Shown piece by piece: positions 1 to 9,397 of a DNA stretch of 64,000 nucleotides. Positions within the stretch are counted from its first letter, which is position 1, and the number at the start of each line of letters is the position of its first letter. A model generated the notes under the pieces. It ran no database searches. It was not told the DNA's origin and worked only from the letters and a program-made list of their open reading frames with translations. The stretch comes from Natranaerobius thermophilus JW/NM-WN-LF. Its GTDB lineage: Bacteria; Bacillota; Natranaerobiia; Natranaerobiales; Natranaerobiaceae. Location of the stretch: contig NC_010718.1 in assembly GCF_000020005.1 (NCBI RefSeq), positions 1,245,001 through 1,309,000 of the forward strand, written 5' to 3'. Made by a program: the position numbers and the translations under genes.

Positions 1-765
1 TCACCTCCACAGAATTGTGACCAAATTGAGTTGAAAGATATAGATATATCAGGATTAAAAGAGGCTTTGGCGTTATTTGAAGAAGAATTGCCAGCTGACT
101 ATGCTCTAGCTGTTCAGGATCATGGATTTGCCCCTGATAGCAGTAATCGGTTATTTAGATTTGGACACTGGGAAAAGTTTTTAAAATCGGGCGGTTATTT
201 AGCGGATCTGATTTATGATGAAAATTCTGTACCAGATTACTTCACCAGAATGCATGCTGTTATGGAAGCTGTGCAAACTCAATCTGTTCGGTCCGGTCAC
301 AAAGTTTGGATAACAGATACAGGAGCAGCTGCAATTTTGGGGGCCTTAGAAGACAATAATGTAAATAGAGAAGTGACGCAAAATAATGGTATGATTGTTA
401 ATATTGGAAATCAACATACCATAGCCTTCTTAGTTGTAGGACAGAGAGTGCTAGGAGTTTTTGAGCACCATACCAAAAAATTAACAGAGGAAAAATTACA
501 ACATCACTTGGATAGATTTGTCCTGGGAGAGCTATCAAACGAAGAAGTGTTAGAAGATAAAGGACATGGTTGCATGCGAGTACCAGAAGCGGATGAGCAT
601 AAATTTAATTTTATAGCAGTCACAGGACCTAGAAGGAATCTTGGTAAAAACTTAGGTTATATGGCAATACCCCATGGGGATATGATGTTATCAGGAGCTT
701 TTGGGCTTGTAAGGGGAGTTAAAAATTACGTTTATAGAAAGGATAATTTAAATGTCAGGAAATAA
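1..765 (+). CDS. DUF1786-like protein, 5' end outside window
   Basis: The frame is open to the first base of the window, so the N-terminus is missing; a TTG at 31 is in frame but has no clear SD. The visible 254 residues contain glycine-rich motifs typical of an actin/ASKHA-like nucleotide-binding fold (ITDTGAAAILGAL, MIVNIGNQHTIAF). I recall this pattern from DUF1786, sometimes labelled a pyruvate formate-lyase activating enzyme-like family, but no radical SAM CxxxCxxC is visible, so that activity is not supported. The 3' end overlaps holA by 14 bases, suggesting co-transcription. The family call is moderate and the function unknown. Confidence 0.55.
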   Translation, partial: SPPQNCDQIELKDIDISGLKEALALFEEELPADYALAVQDHGFAPDSSNRLFRFGHWEKFLKSGGYLADLIYDENSVPDYFTRMHAVMEAVQTQSVRSGHKVWITDTGAAAILGALEDNNVNREVTQNNGMIVNIGNQHTIAFLVVGQRVLGVFEHHTKKLTEEKLQHHLDRFVLGELSNEEVLEDKGHGCMRVPEADEHKFNFIAVTGPRRNLGKNLGYMAIPHGDMMLSGAFGLVRGVKNYVYRKDNLNVRK

Positions 766-1756
766 AATACCCCAGTTAACTGAAGAGCAATTAAAATCTG
801 TTTATTTAATTACAGGAGAATCATATTTTCAAAAACAATTTGGACAAAAAATAAAAGATTTATTGTTAAAAACCGATTTTGACCTTAGCAGTTATGAAAA
901 ATTAGATGGTAAAGAATATAATTTGGCTGATGTAGTTCAAAAAGCTGAATCTTTACCATTTTTTAGTGATAGGCGTTTAGTCATGGTGAGTAATGCTCCT
1001 TATTTTAGTGAACAATTATCAGAAAAAGAGAAACAAATATTTTCAGATTATCTAGACAATCCTGCTCCAACTACTGTACTAGTATTTTTTGCTGATAAGG
1101 TAGATAAACGTCAAAAATTAGTAAAGAACCTCAAAAAAAGAGGTATGCTCTATGAATTTAGCCAATTAAAACCTTGGGAAATAGATAAGTGGATTAGGGA
1201 ATGGGTTAATATGAGAGGAAAAGATATTCAAAGAAACGCCGTTTCTCTTTTAGTTCAGCGTATTGGCAATGAACTGCCTTTATTGGAACAGGAATTAGAA
1301 AAGCTAGATCTCTATACTGCTGGTATCAAAAAAATAGAAGAAAATCATGTGAGACAGGTAGTACCGGAATCTTTAGAGACGAATGTGTTTAAATTGGTCG
1401 ATAAAATTGGGGAAAAACAATCAGGGATTGCCCTTGCATTGGTTCGAAAATTGACATTAAACGAGCCACCAGTTAAGATACTGTTTTTAATAGCTCGCCA
1501 GTTCAGATTACTAATAAAAATAAAAGCTTATCTTGACGACGGTCTGGCTGTTTCAGAAGCGAGCAAGAAACTAGGCATTCCTCCTTTTATTGGAAAAAAA
1601 GTGGCCGCACAGAGTAAAAATTTCAGTTATCAAGAGCTGCAGGATGCTGTTAAAGAGGTACAGCGGATTGATTATGCCATTAAAACAGGTCAACTGGAAG
1701 GTACTTTTGCCCTGGAGCGTTTAATAATGTCATTTGTTGACAAAATTGAAGCATAA
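752..1756 (+). CDS. holA: DNA polymerase III delta subunit
   Basis: The 334-residue product is the usual length for HolA, the clamp-loader subunit that opens the beta sliding clamp during replication. It begins ITGESYFQKQF, the typical delta N-terminus where a P-loop would lie in other AAA+ proteins but is absent. The C-terminal helical domain (residues about 215-330) matches the family collar region. It starts inside the end of the upstream gene and is followed by rpsT on the other strand across a shared terminator, the arrangement common in Firmicutes. Confidence 0.9.
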   Translation: MSGNKIPQLTEEQLKSVYLITGESYFQKQFGQKIKDLLLKTDFDLSSYEKLDGKEYNLADVVQKAESLPFFSDRRLVMVSNAPYFSEQLSEKEKQIFSDYLDNPAPTTVLVFFADKVDKRQKLVKNLKKRGMLYEFSQLKPWEIDKWIREWVNMRGKDIQRNAVSLLVQRIGNELPLLEQELEKLDLYTAGIKKIEENHVRQVVPESLETNVFKLVDKIGEKQSGIALALVRKLTLNEPPVKILFLIARQFRLLIKIKAYLDDGLAVSEASKKLGIPPFIGKKVAAQSKNFSYQELQDAVKEVQRIDYAIKTGQLEGTFALERLIMSFVDKIEA

Positions 1757-1788
1757 AAAAATCTACTCATAAAGAGTAGATTTTTTTT
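1755..1788. terminator. bidirectional terminator holA/rpsT
   Basis: An 8-bp stem ATCTACTC/GAGTAGAT with a 5-base loop is flanked by an A-run on the left and a T-run on the right, so it can stop transcription from both strands. It lies between the convergent holA and rpsT. Confidence 0.85.
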
Positions 1789-2053
1789 AACTAGCTATGT
1801 TATTAAACTTAGCTGTAAGCCTGGATTTTTTCCTAGCCGCATTATTTTTATGGATAACTCCTTTGCTTACGGCTTTATCAATGGTTTTAGTAGCGTTTTT
1901 TAGTTCTTCTCGGGCAGTTTCAACATCTTCGTTTTGTAAAGCTAGTTCAAATTTTTTAATGGCTGTTTTAACCATTGTTTTCACATGCTTGTTGCGTAAA
2001 GTCTTTTTACGAGTAACTCTTACTCTTTTCTTAGCAGATTTGATATTAGGCAA
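1787..2053 (-). CDS. rpsT: 30S ribosomal protein S20
   Basis: The 88-residue basic protein begins MPNIKSAKKRVRV, the classic S20 N-terminus, and binds 16S rRNA in the small subunit. I chose the TTG at 2053 because a perfect AGGAGGTG lies six bases upstream; the in-frame GTG at 2062 overlaps that SD and would add three non-conserved residues. Convergent with holA. A TTG start may contribute to translational control of this protein, as known in other bacteria. Confidence 0.95.
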   Translation of the reverse strand: MPNIKSAKKRVRVTRKKTLRNKHVKTMVKTAIKKFELALQNEDVETAREELKNATKTIDKAVSKGVIHKNNAARKKSRLTAKFNNIAS

Positions 2054-2240
2054 GAGTGTCACCTCCTGTGTTTGTGCTTTTAATAAATTTTAATGAAATA
2101 ATCCGGAAACGATTGAGAACACTGTAAATAGTAACATATAAACTTATATAAATCAAGAGTTTAAATCCACTCCTAGGGCGAATTAATATTTCAAAATTGG
2201 TGCAGGATAATACTGAAGAAAACAAATAGGAGGTTACTAA

Positions 2241-3317
2241 ATGAGCCATGATAAGAAAGATATGAATTCTAATAAGGAAGGTTTAAATTCAAGTATCCGA
2301 ACAGACTTGGCAATTGAAGCTATGGAAATGGTATCTCCTGAAACTGAGAAAGATATTCCAGGAGTAGAAAGTGAAACTTTTCAAGAGGATGGAATAACAG
2401 TTAACCATCTCAGTATCACGTCACCACAAGGTCAGCAAGCTATGAATAAAGCCATGGGGAATTATGTTAATATTGAAGCTCCGGGCCTGCGGGAAAAAAA
2501 TACAGATCTACAAGAAGAGGTTAGCCAGATTGTAGCGAGAGAATTACAAAATATTGCCCAATTTAATGATAGTACTGAATTGATGGTAGTAGGATTGGGG
2601 AATTGGAATGTAACTCCCGATTCTATTGGCCCTAAAGTAGTTGAAGATCTAGTTATCACAAGACATTTAAAACAATTAGTACCAGAACAATTAGGTGAAG
2701 GTTTTCGATCTATATCAGGGGTTGCACCTGGAGTCATGGGTTTAACTGGAGTAGAAACAGGTGAAATAATCAAAGGAATTGTAGAAGAAGCTAAACCTAA
2801 TATGATATTGGCCATTGATGCTTTAGCAGCTCGAAACCTTAGTAGATTAAACACAACAGTTCAAATTGCTGATAACGGCATTCACCCTGGGTCCGGGGTA
2901 GGTAACGATCGAATGGGAATAAATAAAGAGACTATGGGGGTTCCAGTTGTTGCTATGGGAGTACCCACTGTAGTTGATGCAACTACCTTGGTAGGTGATA
3001 CTTTACAAATGGTTAACAATCAAGGTCAGCAAGGTCAAAATGCTCAACAAGGACAGCAACCAACCCAAACTCAATCACAAGGTATGCCAGGACCAGGCAA
3101 TCCAGCTCAAGGATCTCCTGGCGGCAATCAACAAGTTGATCGTAATTTAGTCAATCAAGCACTTCAACCTTATAGTGGTGAAGGACGAACCTTGATGATT
3201 ACTCCTAAGGAAGTAGATCAGTTTGTAGATGATATTTCTGAAGTTTTGGCTGGTGGAATAAATGTGGCAGTTCATCCTCGGGTTGCCCAGGAAAATCCCG
3301 GAAAGTATTTACAATAA
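2241..3317 (+). CDS. gpr: germination protease GPR
   Basis: GPR is the endopeptidase that degrades small acid-soluble spore proteins at germination. The 358-residue product has IRTDLAIEA near residue 20, the region where the zymogen is processed, then GLGNWNVTPDSIGPK (about 118) and HPGSGVGNDRMGI (about 215), all family hallmarks. The ATG follows AGGAGG. A Gln/Gly/Pro-rich stretch at about residues 258-300 looks like a low-complexity insertion between conserved blocks. It sits next to spoIIP, another sporulation gene, and ends in its own terminator. Confidence 0.93.
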   Translation: MSHDKKDMNSNKEGLNSSIRTDLAIEAMEMVSPETEKDIPGVESETFQEDGITVNHLSITSPQGQQAMNKAMGNYVNIEAPGLREKNTDLQEEVSQIVARELQNIAQFNDSTELMVVGLGNWNVTPDSIGPKVVEDLVITRHLKQLVPEQLGEGFRSISGVAPGVMGLTGVETGEIIKGIVEEAKPNMILAIDALAARNLSRLNTTVQIADNGIHPGSGVGNDRMGINKETMGVPVVAMGVPTVVDATTLVGDTLQMVNNQGQQGQNAQQGQQPTQTQSQGMPGPGNPAQGSPGGNQQVDRNLVNQALQPYSGEGRTLMITPKEVDQFVDDISEVLAGGINVAVHPRVAQENPGKYLQ

Positions 3318-3344
3318 GTCGCCAATTCGGCGGCTTATTTTTTT
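3313..3344 (+). terminator. terminator after gpr
   Basis: An 8-bp stem (AAGTCGCC/GGCGGCTT with one G-T pair, loop AATTC) overlaps the gpr stop codon and runs into seven T residues. Confidence 0.85.
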
Positions 3345-3415
3345 AATCAAGTAATAGATCTTCTGCATATAATTAATATTAGCAATTAAACAATGTAATT
3401 GAGGGGGACGAGGCA

Positions 3416-4495
3416 GTGACAAAAAATTTTCACAAGACTGTTAATAACAAGACAGGTAAAAGAAAAAAAAGCTTAAAACAAAGTCTCTTAGTTTGTATTT
3501 CAGTTGTATTTGGAGTTTCTGTGATTATACAATTATTATTATCCATATTAGGAAGTATATTCATTGAAAAACCATATGTATGGTTTTTAGAACAAGAATT
3601 ACCCGGATTTTATGTTATGGAAATTCAAGATCCCCCTATTACTAGCTTAACTGATGCTTTAGACAAACTGTTACTTCATCCATTAGCTGTTGACAGTAAC
3701 TCACCAGAAACAATTTTAGGAACACAGTTTTCTCCAGTTAGGGATTATTCAAAGGAAATCCAAGCCATGGCTGAAGAACAGAAACCAGATCAGAAAAGCT
3801 CTAAAGAAGTAGTCTGGCAAGAAGAAACAGGCTTGGATTTGAGCGAGTTACCAGAGGAACCAATTGAAGATAGTCCACAAATAGTAGCGGAAGGTGAAAA
3901 TCTAGATGGCAAAGTAGGGATTTATCATTCCCACACTACCGAAAGTTTCGTACCAGATAGTGGTGAACCATTTACTGAAAATTTGGATAAAACAGTAGTA
4001 GAGCTAGGTCGGAAGTTGACTGAGGAACTAGCAGATTATAATATAGAAACTGTTCATACCGAGGAAGTCCATGATCTTCCAACTAGGAGAGATAGTTATT
4101 CGAGAAGTTTACCTACAATAGAAAATATGATGGAAGAAAACCCTGAAATTGATGTATTATTAGATATACATAGAGATGGAGTCCCTCGGAATATGACCAC
4201 TACAGAAATAGAAGGGGAACAAGTCGGGAAAATTTTAATACTGGTTGGTTCTGAAGGTAATCCTGATTGGCGGGAAAACTATCGTTTTGCCCTGCAGCTA
4301 CAAAAACAATTAGAAAAAATCCATCCTGACTTATCTCGGGGTATTAGGACAAGGAATTTTTCATATAATCAGGAAGTTCATTCCAGATCATTACTGATAG
4401 AAATTGGAGGTCATGAAAATAGTTTAGAAGAAGCAAAAAATACTATTCCATACCTAGCTGAAGCTCTGAAAAAGGCGGCATTTGCTGGTGATTGA
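3416..4495 (+). CDS. spoIIP: stage II sporulation protein P
   Basis: SpoIIP is the membrane-anchored peptidoglycan amidase/endopeptidase of the SpoIID-SpoIIM-SpoIIP engulfment complex. The 359-residue product has a basic N-terminus, one membrane segment at about 24-46, an acidic linker, and the amidase domain with IYHSHTTESF (about 169) and LLDIHRDG (about 248), holding the His/Glu metal ligands, then LLIEIGGHEN. The GTG start follows GAGGGGGAC. Its placement after gpr is typical of Firmicutes. Confidence 0.9.
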   Translation: MTKNFHKTVNNKTGKRKKSLKQSLLVCISVVFGVSVIIQLLLSILGSIFIEKPYVWFLEQELPGFYVMEIQDPPITSLTDALDKLLLHPLAVDSNSPETILGTQFSPVRDYSKEIQAMAEEQKPDQKSSKEVVWQEETGLDLSELPEEPIEDSPQIVAEGENLDGKVGIYHSHTTESFVPDSGEPFTENLDKTVVELGRKLTEELADYNIETVHTEEVHDLPTRRDSYSRSLPTIENMMEENPEIDVLLDIHRDGVPRNMTTTEIEGEQVGKILILVGSEGNPDWRENYRFALQLQKQLEKIHPDLSRGIRTRNFSYNQEVHSRSLLIEIGGHENSLEEAKNTIPYLAEALKKAAFAGD

Positions 4496-4499
4496 CGAC

Positions 4500-4528
4500 T
4501 TGTCACCCTCATGTCCAGGTGTTATAAT
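4500..4528 (+). promoter_or_regulatory. sigma-A promoter for lepA
   Basis: TTGTCA (4500-4505), a 17-base spacer and a perfect TATAAT (4523-4528) lie 28 bases before the lepA ATG. Transcription would start near 4535. Confidence 0.8.
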
Positions 4529-4555
4529 AAGGTGAGATAAAAGGGGGACCAGAAT

Positions 4556-6355
4556 ATGACACAAGAACGAATTAGAAACTTTTCGATCATTGCACATATC
4601 GATCATGGTAAATCAACACTAGCTGATCGGTTGTTAGAATATACAAAAACCCTAACAGAACGAGAGATGCAGGAACAATTTCTTGACAATATGGATTTGG
4701 AAAGAGAACGAGGTATAACCATTAAACTGCAAGCGGTTACAATGAACTACCAGGCAAAGGATGGGAAAGAATATTATCTTAATGTAATTGACACTCCTGG
4801 TCATGTTGATTTCACCTATGAAGTTTCTCGCAGTTTAAAAGCATGTGAGGGTGTATTATTAGTTGTAGATGCTGCTCAGGGCATTGAAGCTCAAACCCTT
4901 GCGAATATTTATTTAGCTCTTGAACAAAACTTAGAAATTATACCAGTGATTAATAAGATTGATTTACCTAATGCTGATGTAGAAAAAGTTACTAGAGAAT
5001 TGGAAGAAATCGTAGGGATTGACGAAGATGAAGTTATTTTAGCTTCAGCTAAAGATGGTACAGGAATTGAGGACATTTTAGAAGCTATCGTGGAACGAAT
5101 TCCGGCTCCCGATGATAAAGAAGATGACCATTTAAAAGCCCTAATTTTTGATTCTTATTACGACACCTATCGGGGAGTGATCACTTATCTTAGAGTGTTT
5201 TCTGGTCAATTGGTTCCCGGAATGGAAATAAAGATGATGCAAACCGGAAAAAAATTCGAGGCCTCGGAAATTGGCATATTAAATCCGGGCCCTAAAAAAG
5301 TGGATGCCTTAAATGCTGGGGAAGTTGGATTTATGGCTGCCAATATAAAAGATGTAAAGGATAGCCGGGTCGGAGATACTATTACTTCATATAAGAAACC
5401 AGCTCCAGAGCCTTTAGCAGGCTATAAGCAAGTAAAACCAATGGTCTACTGTGGCTTGTTTCCTGCTGACGGAGAAGATTATGAAGATCTAAGGGATGCT
5501 TTGGATAAACTACAGTTAAATGACGCTTCATTAGTATATGAACAAGAAAATTCCGCTGCCTTAGGATTTGGTTTCAGATGTGGATTTTTAGGACTACTTC
5601 ATATGGAGATAATTCAAGAAAGGCTTGAAAGAGAATATGGGATTTCGCTAGTTACAACGGCTCCCAATGTTGTATATAGAGTAGAACTAGTCGAAGGAGA
5701 AGAAATAACAATTGAAAATCCCACGGATCTACCAGAGAGAAACGAAATTAACGCAATCTATGAACCAGTAGTAAGAGCTAATTTTATGGTGCCGCAGGAC
5801 TATATTGGCCCAGTCATGGAATTATGTGAAGAAAAAAGAGGGGAATATGAAACCTTGGAATACTTGGATTCATTGCGGGTACTGCTCAAGTACAAGCTTC
5901 CCTTAAGTGAAATTGTTTTTGATTTCTTTGATCTTCTTAAGAGTAAGACCAGGGGTTATGCTTCCTTTGATTACGAGATCATTGGTTACGAGGGAGCGGA
6001 TTTAGTTAAAGTGGATATCTTGGTGAACAAGGAACCTGTGGATGCATTATCCTTTATAGTTCATCAAGATAAAGCTTATTATAAAGGAAGACAGCTGGCA
6101 GGTAAACTAAGAGAAATGCTGCCAAGACAAATGTTCGATGTTCCAGTACAAGCAGCTATCGGTAATAAGGTAATTGCCAGGGAAACGGTGAAAGCAGTCA
6201 AAAAGAATGTCTTGGCAAAATGTTACGGTGGAGATATCACTCGTAAGAGAAAATTATTAGAAAAACAAAAAGAAGGGAAACAGAGAATGAAACAAGTCGG
6301 GAAGGTAGATATACCTCAAGAAGCCTTTATGGCGGTGTTGAGCATTGATAAATAA
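4556..6355 (+). CDS. lepA: elongation factor 4 (LepA)
   Basis: LepA is the ribosome-associated translational GTPase that back-translocates or remodels stalled ribosomes. The 599-residue protein has G1 [11 protein letters not shown]3 DTPGH and G4 NKIDLP, and the long LepA C-terminal domain ending with the basic region [17 protein letters not shown]. Full family length. SD AGGGGGACC precedes the ATG. The hemW reading frame begins inside its last codons, so the two are likely co-transcribed from the promoter at 4500. Confidence 0.97.
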   Translation: MTQERIRNFSIIAHIDHGKSTLADRLLEYTKTLTEREMQEQFLDNMDLERERGITIKLQAVTMNYQAKDGKEYYLNVIDTPGHVDFTYEVSRSLKACEGVLLVVDAAQGIEAQTLANIYLALEQNLEIIPVINKIDLPNADVEKVTRELEEIVGIDEDEVILASAKDGTGIEDILEAIVERIPAPDDKEDDHLKALIFDSYYDTYRGVITYLRVFSGQLVPGMEIKMMQTGKKFEASEIGILNPGPKKVDALNAGEVGFMAANIKDVKDSRVGDTITSYKKPAPEPLAGYKQVKPMVYCGLFPADGEDYEDLRDALDKLQLNDASLVYEQENSAALGFGFRCGFLGLLHMEIIQERLEREYGISLVTTAPNVVYRVELVEGEEITIENPTDLPERNEINAIYEPVVRANFMVPQDYIGPVMELCEEKRGEYETLEYLDSLRVLLKYKLPLSEIVFDFFDLLKSKTRGYASFDYEIIGYEGADLVKVDILVNKEPVDALSFIVHQDKAYYKGRQLAGKLREMLPRQMFDVPVQAAIGNKVIARETVKAVKKNVLAKCYGGDITRKRKLLEKQKEGKQRMKQVGKVDIPQEAFMAVLSIDK

Positions 6356-7550
6356 AACGGATTACAAAAAGGGACTGTACATTCATGTCCCTTTTTGTTT
6401 ATCTAAATGTAAATACTGCGATTTTAATAGTAGAGAACTTCAATCCCAGGATGAAATAACAAACTACTTAAAAACAATAAAAAAACAGACTAAGACATTT
6501 TACAGAAAACTTGGCCTTAACCAAGAATCATGGGACAGCATATATATTGGTGGAGGAACTCCTTCTTGTTTAACGGAAGAGGCTTTACACGATTTATTGT
6601 CATTCTATATAGAGAACTCCAATACTAGTTTTGACAACGACGGGCAAAGCAGAGAGATTACTGTGGAAGTGAATCCTAATTCAATCACTAGTGAAAAAGC
6701 GACTATTTTAGCTTCGAAAGTTAATCGCATCAGCATAGGCTTACAGAGTACTCATTCTAAATATTTAAAAAGGTTAGGAAGAATACACACATGGAATGAT
6801 TTTATTCGAGCTTATGAACTCTTGGTATCAAAAGGGATAGACAATATTAATGTTGATTTAATCTATGGCATTCCCGGACAAAGGTTGGAAGATTTAGAAC
6901 AAGATCTGGATCTTCTTACGAATTTAACTCCTTTTCCCCCGAAACATATATCCTTGTATAATCTAACGATAGAAGAAGGAACTCCGTTAATGGAAGAATA
7001 TCAAACAGGAGAACTACCTATCCTTGATGAACAGTCTGAAGTGTCTATGTATAACATGGCCAGGGAAATCCTGCAAGATCGAGGATATAAGCACTACGAA
7101 CTTTCTAATTTTTCTAAAGAAGGATATCAATGCCGACACAATTTAATCTACTGGTTAAGACATAACTATTTGGGTTTAGGACCTGGTGCGCACAGCTTGT
7201 GGAATAGCAAAAGATTTTATTGTACCGAATCCATTACAGACTATTTAAAAGCCAGTCAAGACCAAGACTTGGATGAAAGAACCTTAATTCAAGATTGCTG
7301 GGATGTATCACGAGAAGAAGCTTTATCGGAAAGGATTTTTTTAGGCTTGCGTTTGTTATCAGGTGTTGATTTGGAAGAAATCTCTCAAGAGTTTCAATTA
7401 GATGTAGAGAAAAAATTTGCTAAACAAATTAAAAAATTAATTGATCAAGGATTTTTAACAAAAACAGGTTCTGTTATTAAACTAACCGAAAAGGCATATA
7501 TGCTGTCAAATTATGTTTTTATGGAGTTCCTACCTCATCTTGACAAATAA
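6345..7550 (+). CDS. hemW: radical SAM heme chaperone HemW
   Basis: The radical SAM cluster motif [10 protein letters not shown] puts Cys at about residues 18, 22 and 25, the spacing of HemN/HemW. HemW-like proteins act as heme chaperones rather than oxygen-independent coproporphyrinogen oxidases; the lepA-hemW-hrcA position is the usual HemW context, which is why I prefer that name. The start is a TTG at 6345 overlapping the end of lepA by 11 bases, with no strong SD, so translation is probably coupled. 401 residues. Confidence 0.88.
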   Translation: MINKTDYKKGLYIHVPFCLSKCKYCDFNSRELQSQDEITNYLKTIKKQTKTFYRKLGLNQESWDSIYIGGGTPSCLTEEALHDLLSFYIENSNTSFDNDGQSREITVEVNPNSITSEKATILASKVNRISIGLQSTHSKYLKRLGRIHTWNDFIRAYELLVSKGIDNINVDLIYGIPGQRLEDLEQDLDLLTNLTPFPPKHISLYNLTIEEGTPLMEEYQTGELPILDEQSEVSMYNMAREILQDRGYKHYELSNFSKEGYQCRHNLIYWLRHNYLGLGPGAHSLWNSKRFYCTESITDYLKASQDQDLDERTLIQDCWDVSREEALSERIFLGLRLLSGVDLEEISQEFQLDVEKKFAKQIKKLIDQGFLTKTGSVIKLTEKAYMLSNYVFMEFLPHLDK

Positions 7551-7568
7551 CTTGGCTAGTGTTATTTT
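7540..7568 (+). promoter_or_regulatory. sigma-A promoter of the hrcA operon
   Basis: TTGACA (7540-7545), 17 bases, then TATTTT (7563-7568). The predicted start site, about 7575, lies just before the CIRCE operator, so bound HrcA would block the promoter exit. The -35 box overlaps the hemW stop region. Confidence 0.7.
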
Positions 7569-7581
7569 TTAACTGGATCAA

Positions 7582-7608
7582 TTAGCACTCTTGTTTTAAG
7601 AGTGCTAA
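7582..7608 (+). promoter_or_regulatory. CIRCE operator (HrcA binding site)
   Basis: A perfect CIRCE inverted repeat TTAGCACTC-N9-GAGTGCTAA. HrcA binds it and represses the operon until heat shock. It lies between the promoter at 7540 and the hrcA SD. Confidence 0.97.
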
Positions 7609-7628
7609 TAACTTTCAGGGGTGATTTG

Positions 7629-8660
7629 ATGAGCCTTAATTGGCGTAAGCAAAAAATTTTAAAGACTATTATTTCAGATTATATTAAACGTGCAGAACCC
7701 GTCGGGTCTAGAACCCTGACAAAAAGATATGAATTTGATTTAAGTCCCGCTACTATCAGAAATGAAATGGCAGACTTAGAAGATATGGGCTTTTTGGAGC
7801 AACCGCATACTTCAGCCGGGCGTATTCCTACGGAAAGAGGATATCGTTTCTTTGTTGATGAGTTGATAACTCGCTGTTTATCAGTTCCACAGCAAGAGTT
7901 GCTCTTAAAAAAATTAACCAAATTCAAGGCTCTAGAAATAAATGAAATAGTGCAAGTAACAGCTCGGGCTCTGGCTGAAATGACAGATTATACTTCTTTA
8001 GTTTTAGGTCCGCAAACAAGTAAAAGTGCTTTTCAGGAAATTCAAGTTTTTCCTATTGATCAACAAAGGGTATTAATGGTTCTAACAACAGATACAGGAA
8101 TTATAGAAAGCAAACCGGTGCCAGTTTCTGGTAACTTATCAAAACAAGAGCTTAGTAACATAGTTCAACATCTAAACAAACGACTGAAAGGTTTAACTAT
8201 AGATGATATCACCCCTAGCCTATTAAAGGAGTTGCGGACAGATTTAATTAAAGAAGTGGATTTAGTGGAAAAAGCCATGCATATCTTGGCTGATTCCTTT
8301 AGACACAGTAGTGCCAACGTGGCTTTAGGCGGGACAAAGAATATTTTAAATCAGCCTGAATTTAATGATCTTAAAAAGGTGAAAGAGTTACTATCATTTT
8401 TTGAGAATGAAGAGGTCTTGGCTGAATTGCTTTCTGAATCGGAAGGCATTGTTGTGCGAATTGGGAAGGAAAACCCCAGGGATGAAGTGAAAGATTGCAG
8501 TCTAGTAACTGCTAGTTACGAATTAAATGGACGCCCCCTGGGTACTATAGGTGTTTTAGGTCCTACCAGGATGGATTACTCCAGGGTGATTGCCATAGTG
8601 GCTCAAATTGCCAATGAACTTACAATGGCATTGGATAAAAAGAAAATTACTGAGGAGTAG
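7629..8660 (+). CDS. hrcA: heat-inducible transcription repressor HrcA
   Basis: HrcA represses class I heat-shock genes by binding CIRCE and is kept folded by GroEL. The N-terminal winged helix includes GSRTLTKRYEFDLSPATIRN and MGFLEQPHTSAGRIP, followed by the dimerisation/insert domain. I use the ATG at 7629 (343 residues) with AGGGGTGA just upstream; an in-frame start at 7602 would overlap CIRCE and has no SD. First gene of hrcA-grpE-dnaK-dnaJ. Confidence 0.95.
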   Translation: MSLNWRKQKILKTIISDYIKRAEPVGSRTLTKRYEFDLSPATIRNEMADLEDMGFLEQPHTSAGRIPTERGYRFFVDELITRCLSVPQQELLLKKLTKFKALEINEIVQVTARALAEMTDYTSLVLGPQTSKSAFQEIQVFPIDQQRVLMVLTTDTGIIESKPVPVSGNLSKQELSNIVQHLNKRLKGLTIDDITPSLLKELRTDLIKEVDLVEKAMHILADSFRHSSANVALGGTKNILNQPEFNDLKKVKELLSFFENEEVLAELLSESEGIVVRIGKENPRDEVKDCSLVTASYELNGRPLGTIGVLGPTRMDYSRVIAIVAQIANELTMALDKKKITEE

Positions 8661-8663
8661 GTG

Positions 8664-9329
8664 ATGATTATGAAAAAAGAAAATAATCAAAATATCACAG
8701 AAGAACAAAAGCAATCGGCCAACCAAAAGAAAGAACAAAATCAAAAAGATACAGAAACAACAAACACACTGGAAAATCACAAAGAGGAAGTAGAAAGCCG
8801 AGAAGAATCAGGTGAAGCAGAAGACTTACAATACCAGGGACAAGGGGAGGAGAATTTGGAGAAAAAAATTGAGGATTTAGAAAACCAGAACGAGCGTTTA
8901 GAGGAGGAAAAACAGAGCTATCTCCAGCAATTGAAACGTTTACAAGCAGATTTTGATAATTATAAAAAGCGTACTGCAAAAGAATGGGAACGCACAAGCA
9001 CAGAAAAAGCAAAAGAATTGGCAGAGGATATATTACCAATTTTGGACAATTTTGAAAGGGCTCTTAACAACATTGACGACGAAAAAGTTGACCCCAATTT
9101 CTATGAAGGGGTTAATATGATTTATGATCAATTATATGAGGTACTAACCAAAAATGGGTTAGAGCGAATTGAAGCAGAAGGCCAAGAATTTGACCCTAAT
9201 TATCACGAAGCGGTTATGCAAGTTGACAGTGAGGAACATGAAAGCAATGTTGTCATTGAGGAGATTCAACCTGGCTTTCTATTTAAAGATCGCCTGCTGA
9301 GAGCAAGTGTAGTAAAAGTTTCCAGATAA
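8664..9329 (+). CDS. grpE: nucleotide exchange factor GrpE
   Basis: GrpE releases ADP from DnaK. The product has a long charged, low-complexity N-terminus (about 1-65), a coiled coil (about 66-110), the core motif ADFDNYKKRTAKE and the C-terminal beta domain including LYEVLTKNGLERI and RLLRASVVKVS. Possible starts are GTG 8661, ATG 8664 and ATG 8670; 8664 gives the best spacing from the GAGGAG that overlaps the hrcA stop. The acidic, Glu/Gln-rich N-terminus is longer than in many GrpEs. Confidence 0.93.
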   Translation: MIMKKENNQNITEEQKQSANQKKEQNQKDTETTNTLENHKEEVESREESGEAEDLQYQGQGEENLEKKIEDLENQNERLEEEKQSYLQQLKRLQADFDNYKKRTAKEWERTSTEKAKELAEDILPILDNFERALNNIDDEKVDPNFYEGVNMIYDQLYEVLTKNGLERIEAEGQEFDPNYHEAVMQVDSEEHESNVVIEEIQPGFLFKDRLLRASVVKVSR

Positions 9330-9397
9330 TAGATAATCTGGATTCAAAATGATTTGAACTATTCTATTCAAAACAAAACTTAAGGGAGGTAATAGTT

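Noticed and set aside
7602-7628. Upstream start for hrcA
   Set aside because: It lies inside the CIRCE operator and lacks an SD; ATG 7629 is well supported.
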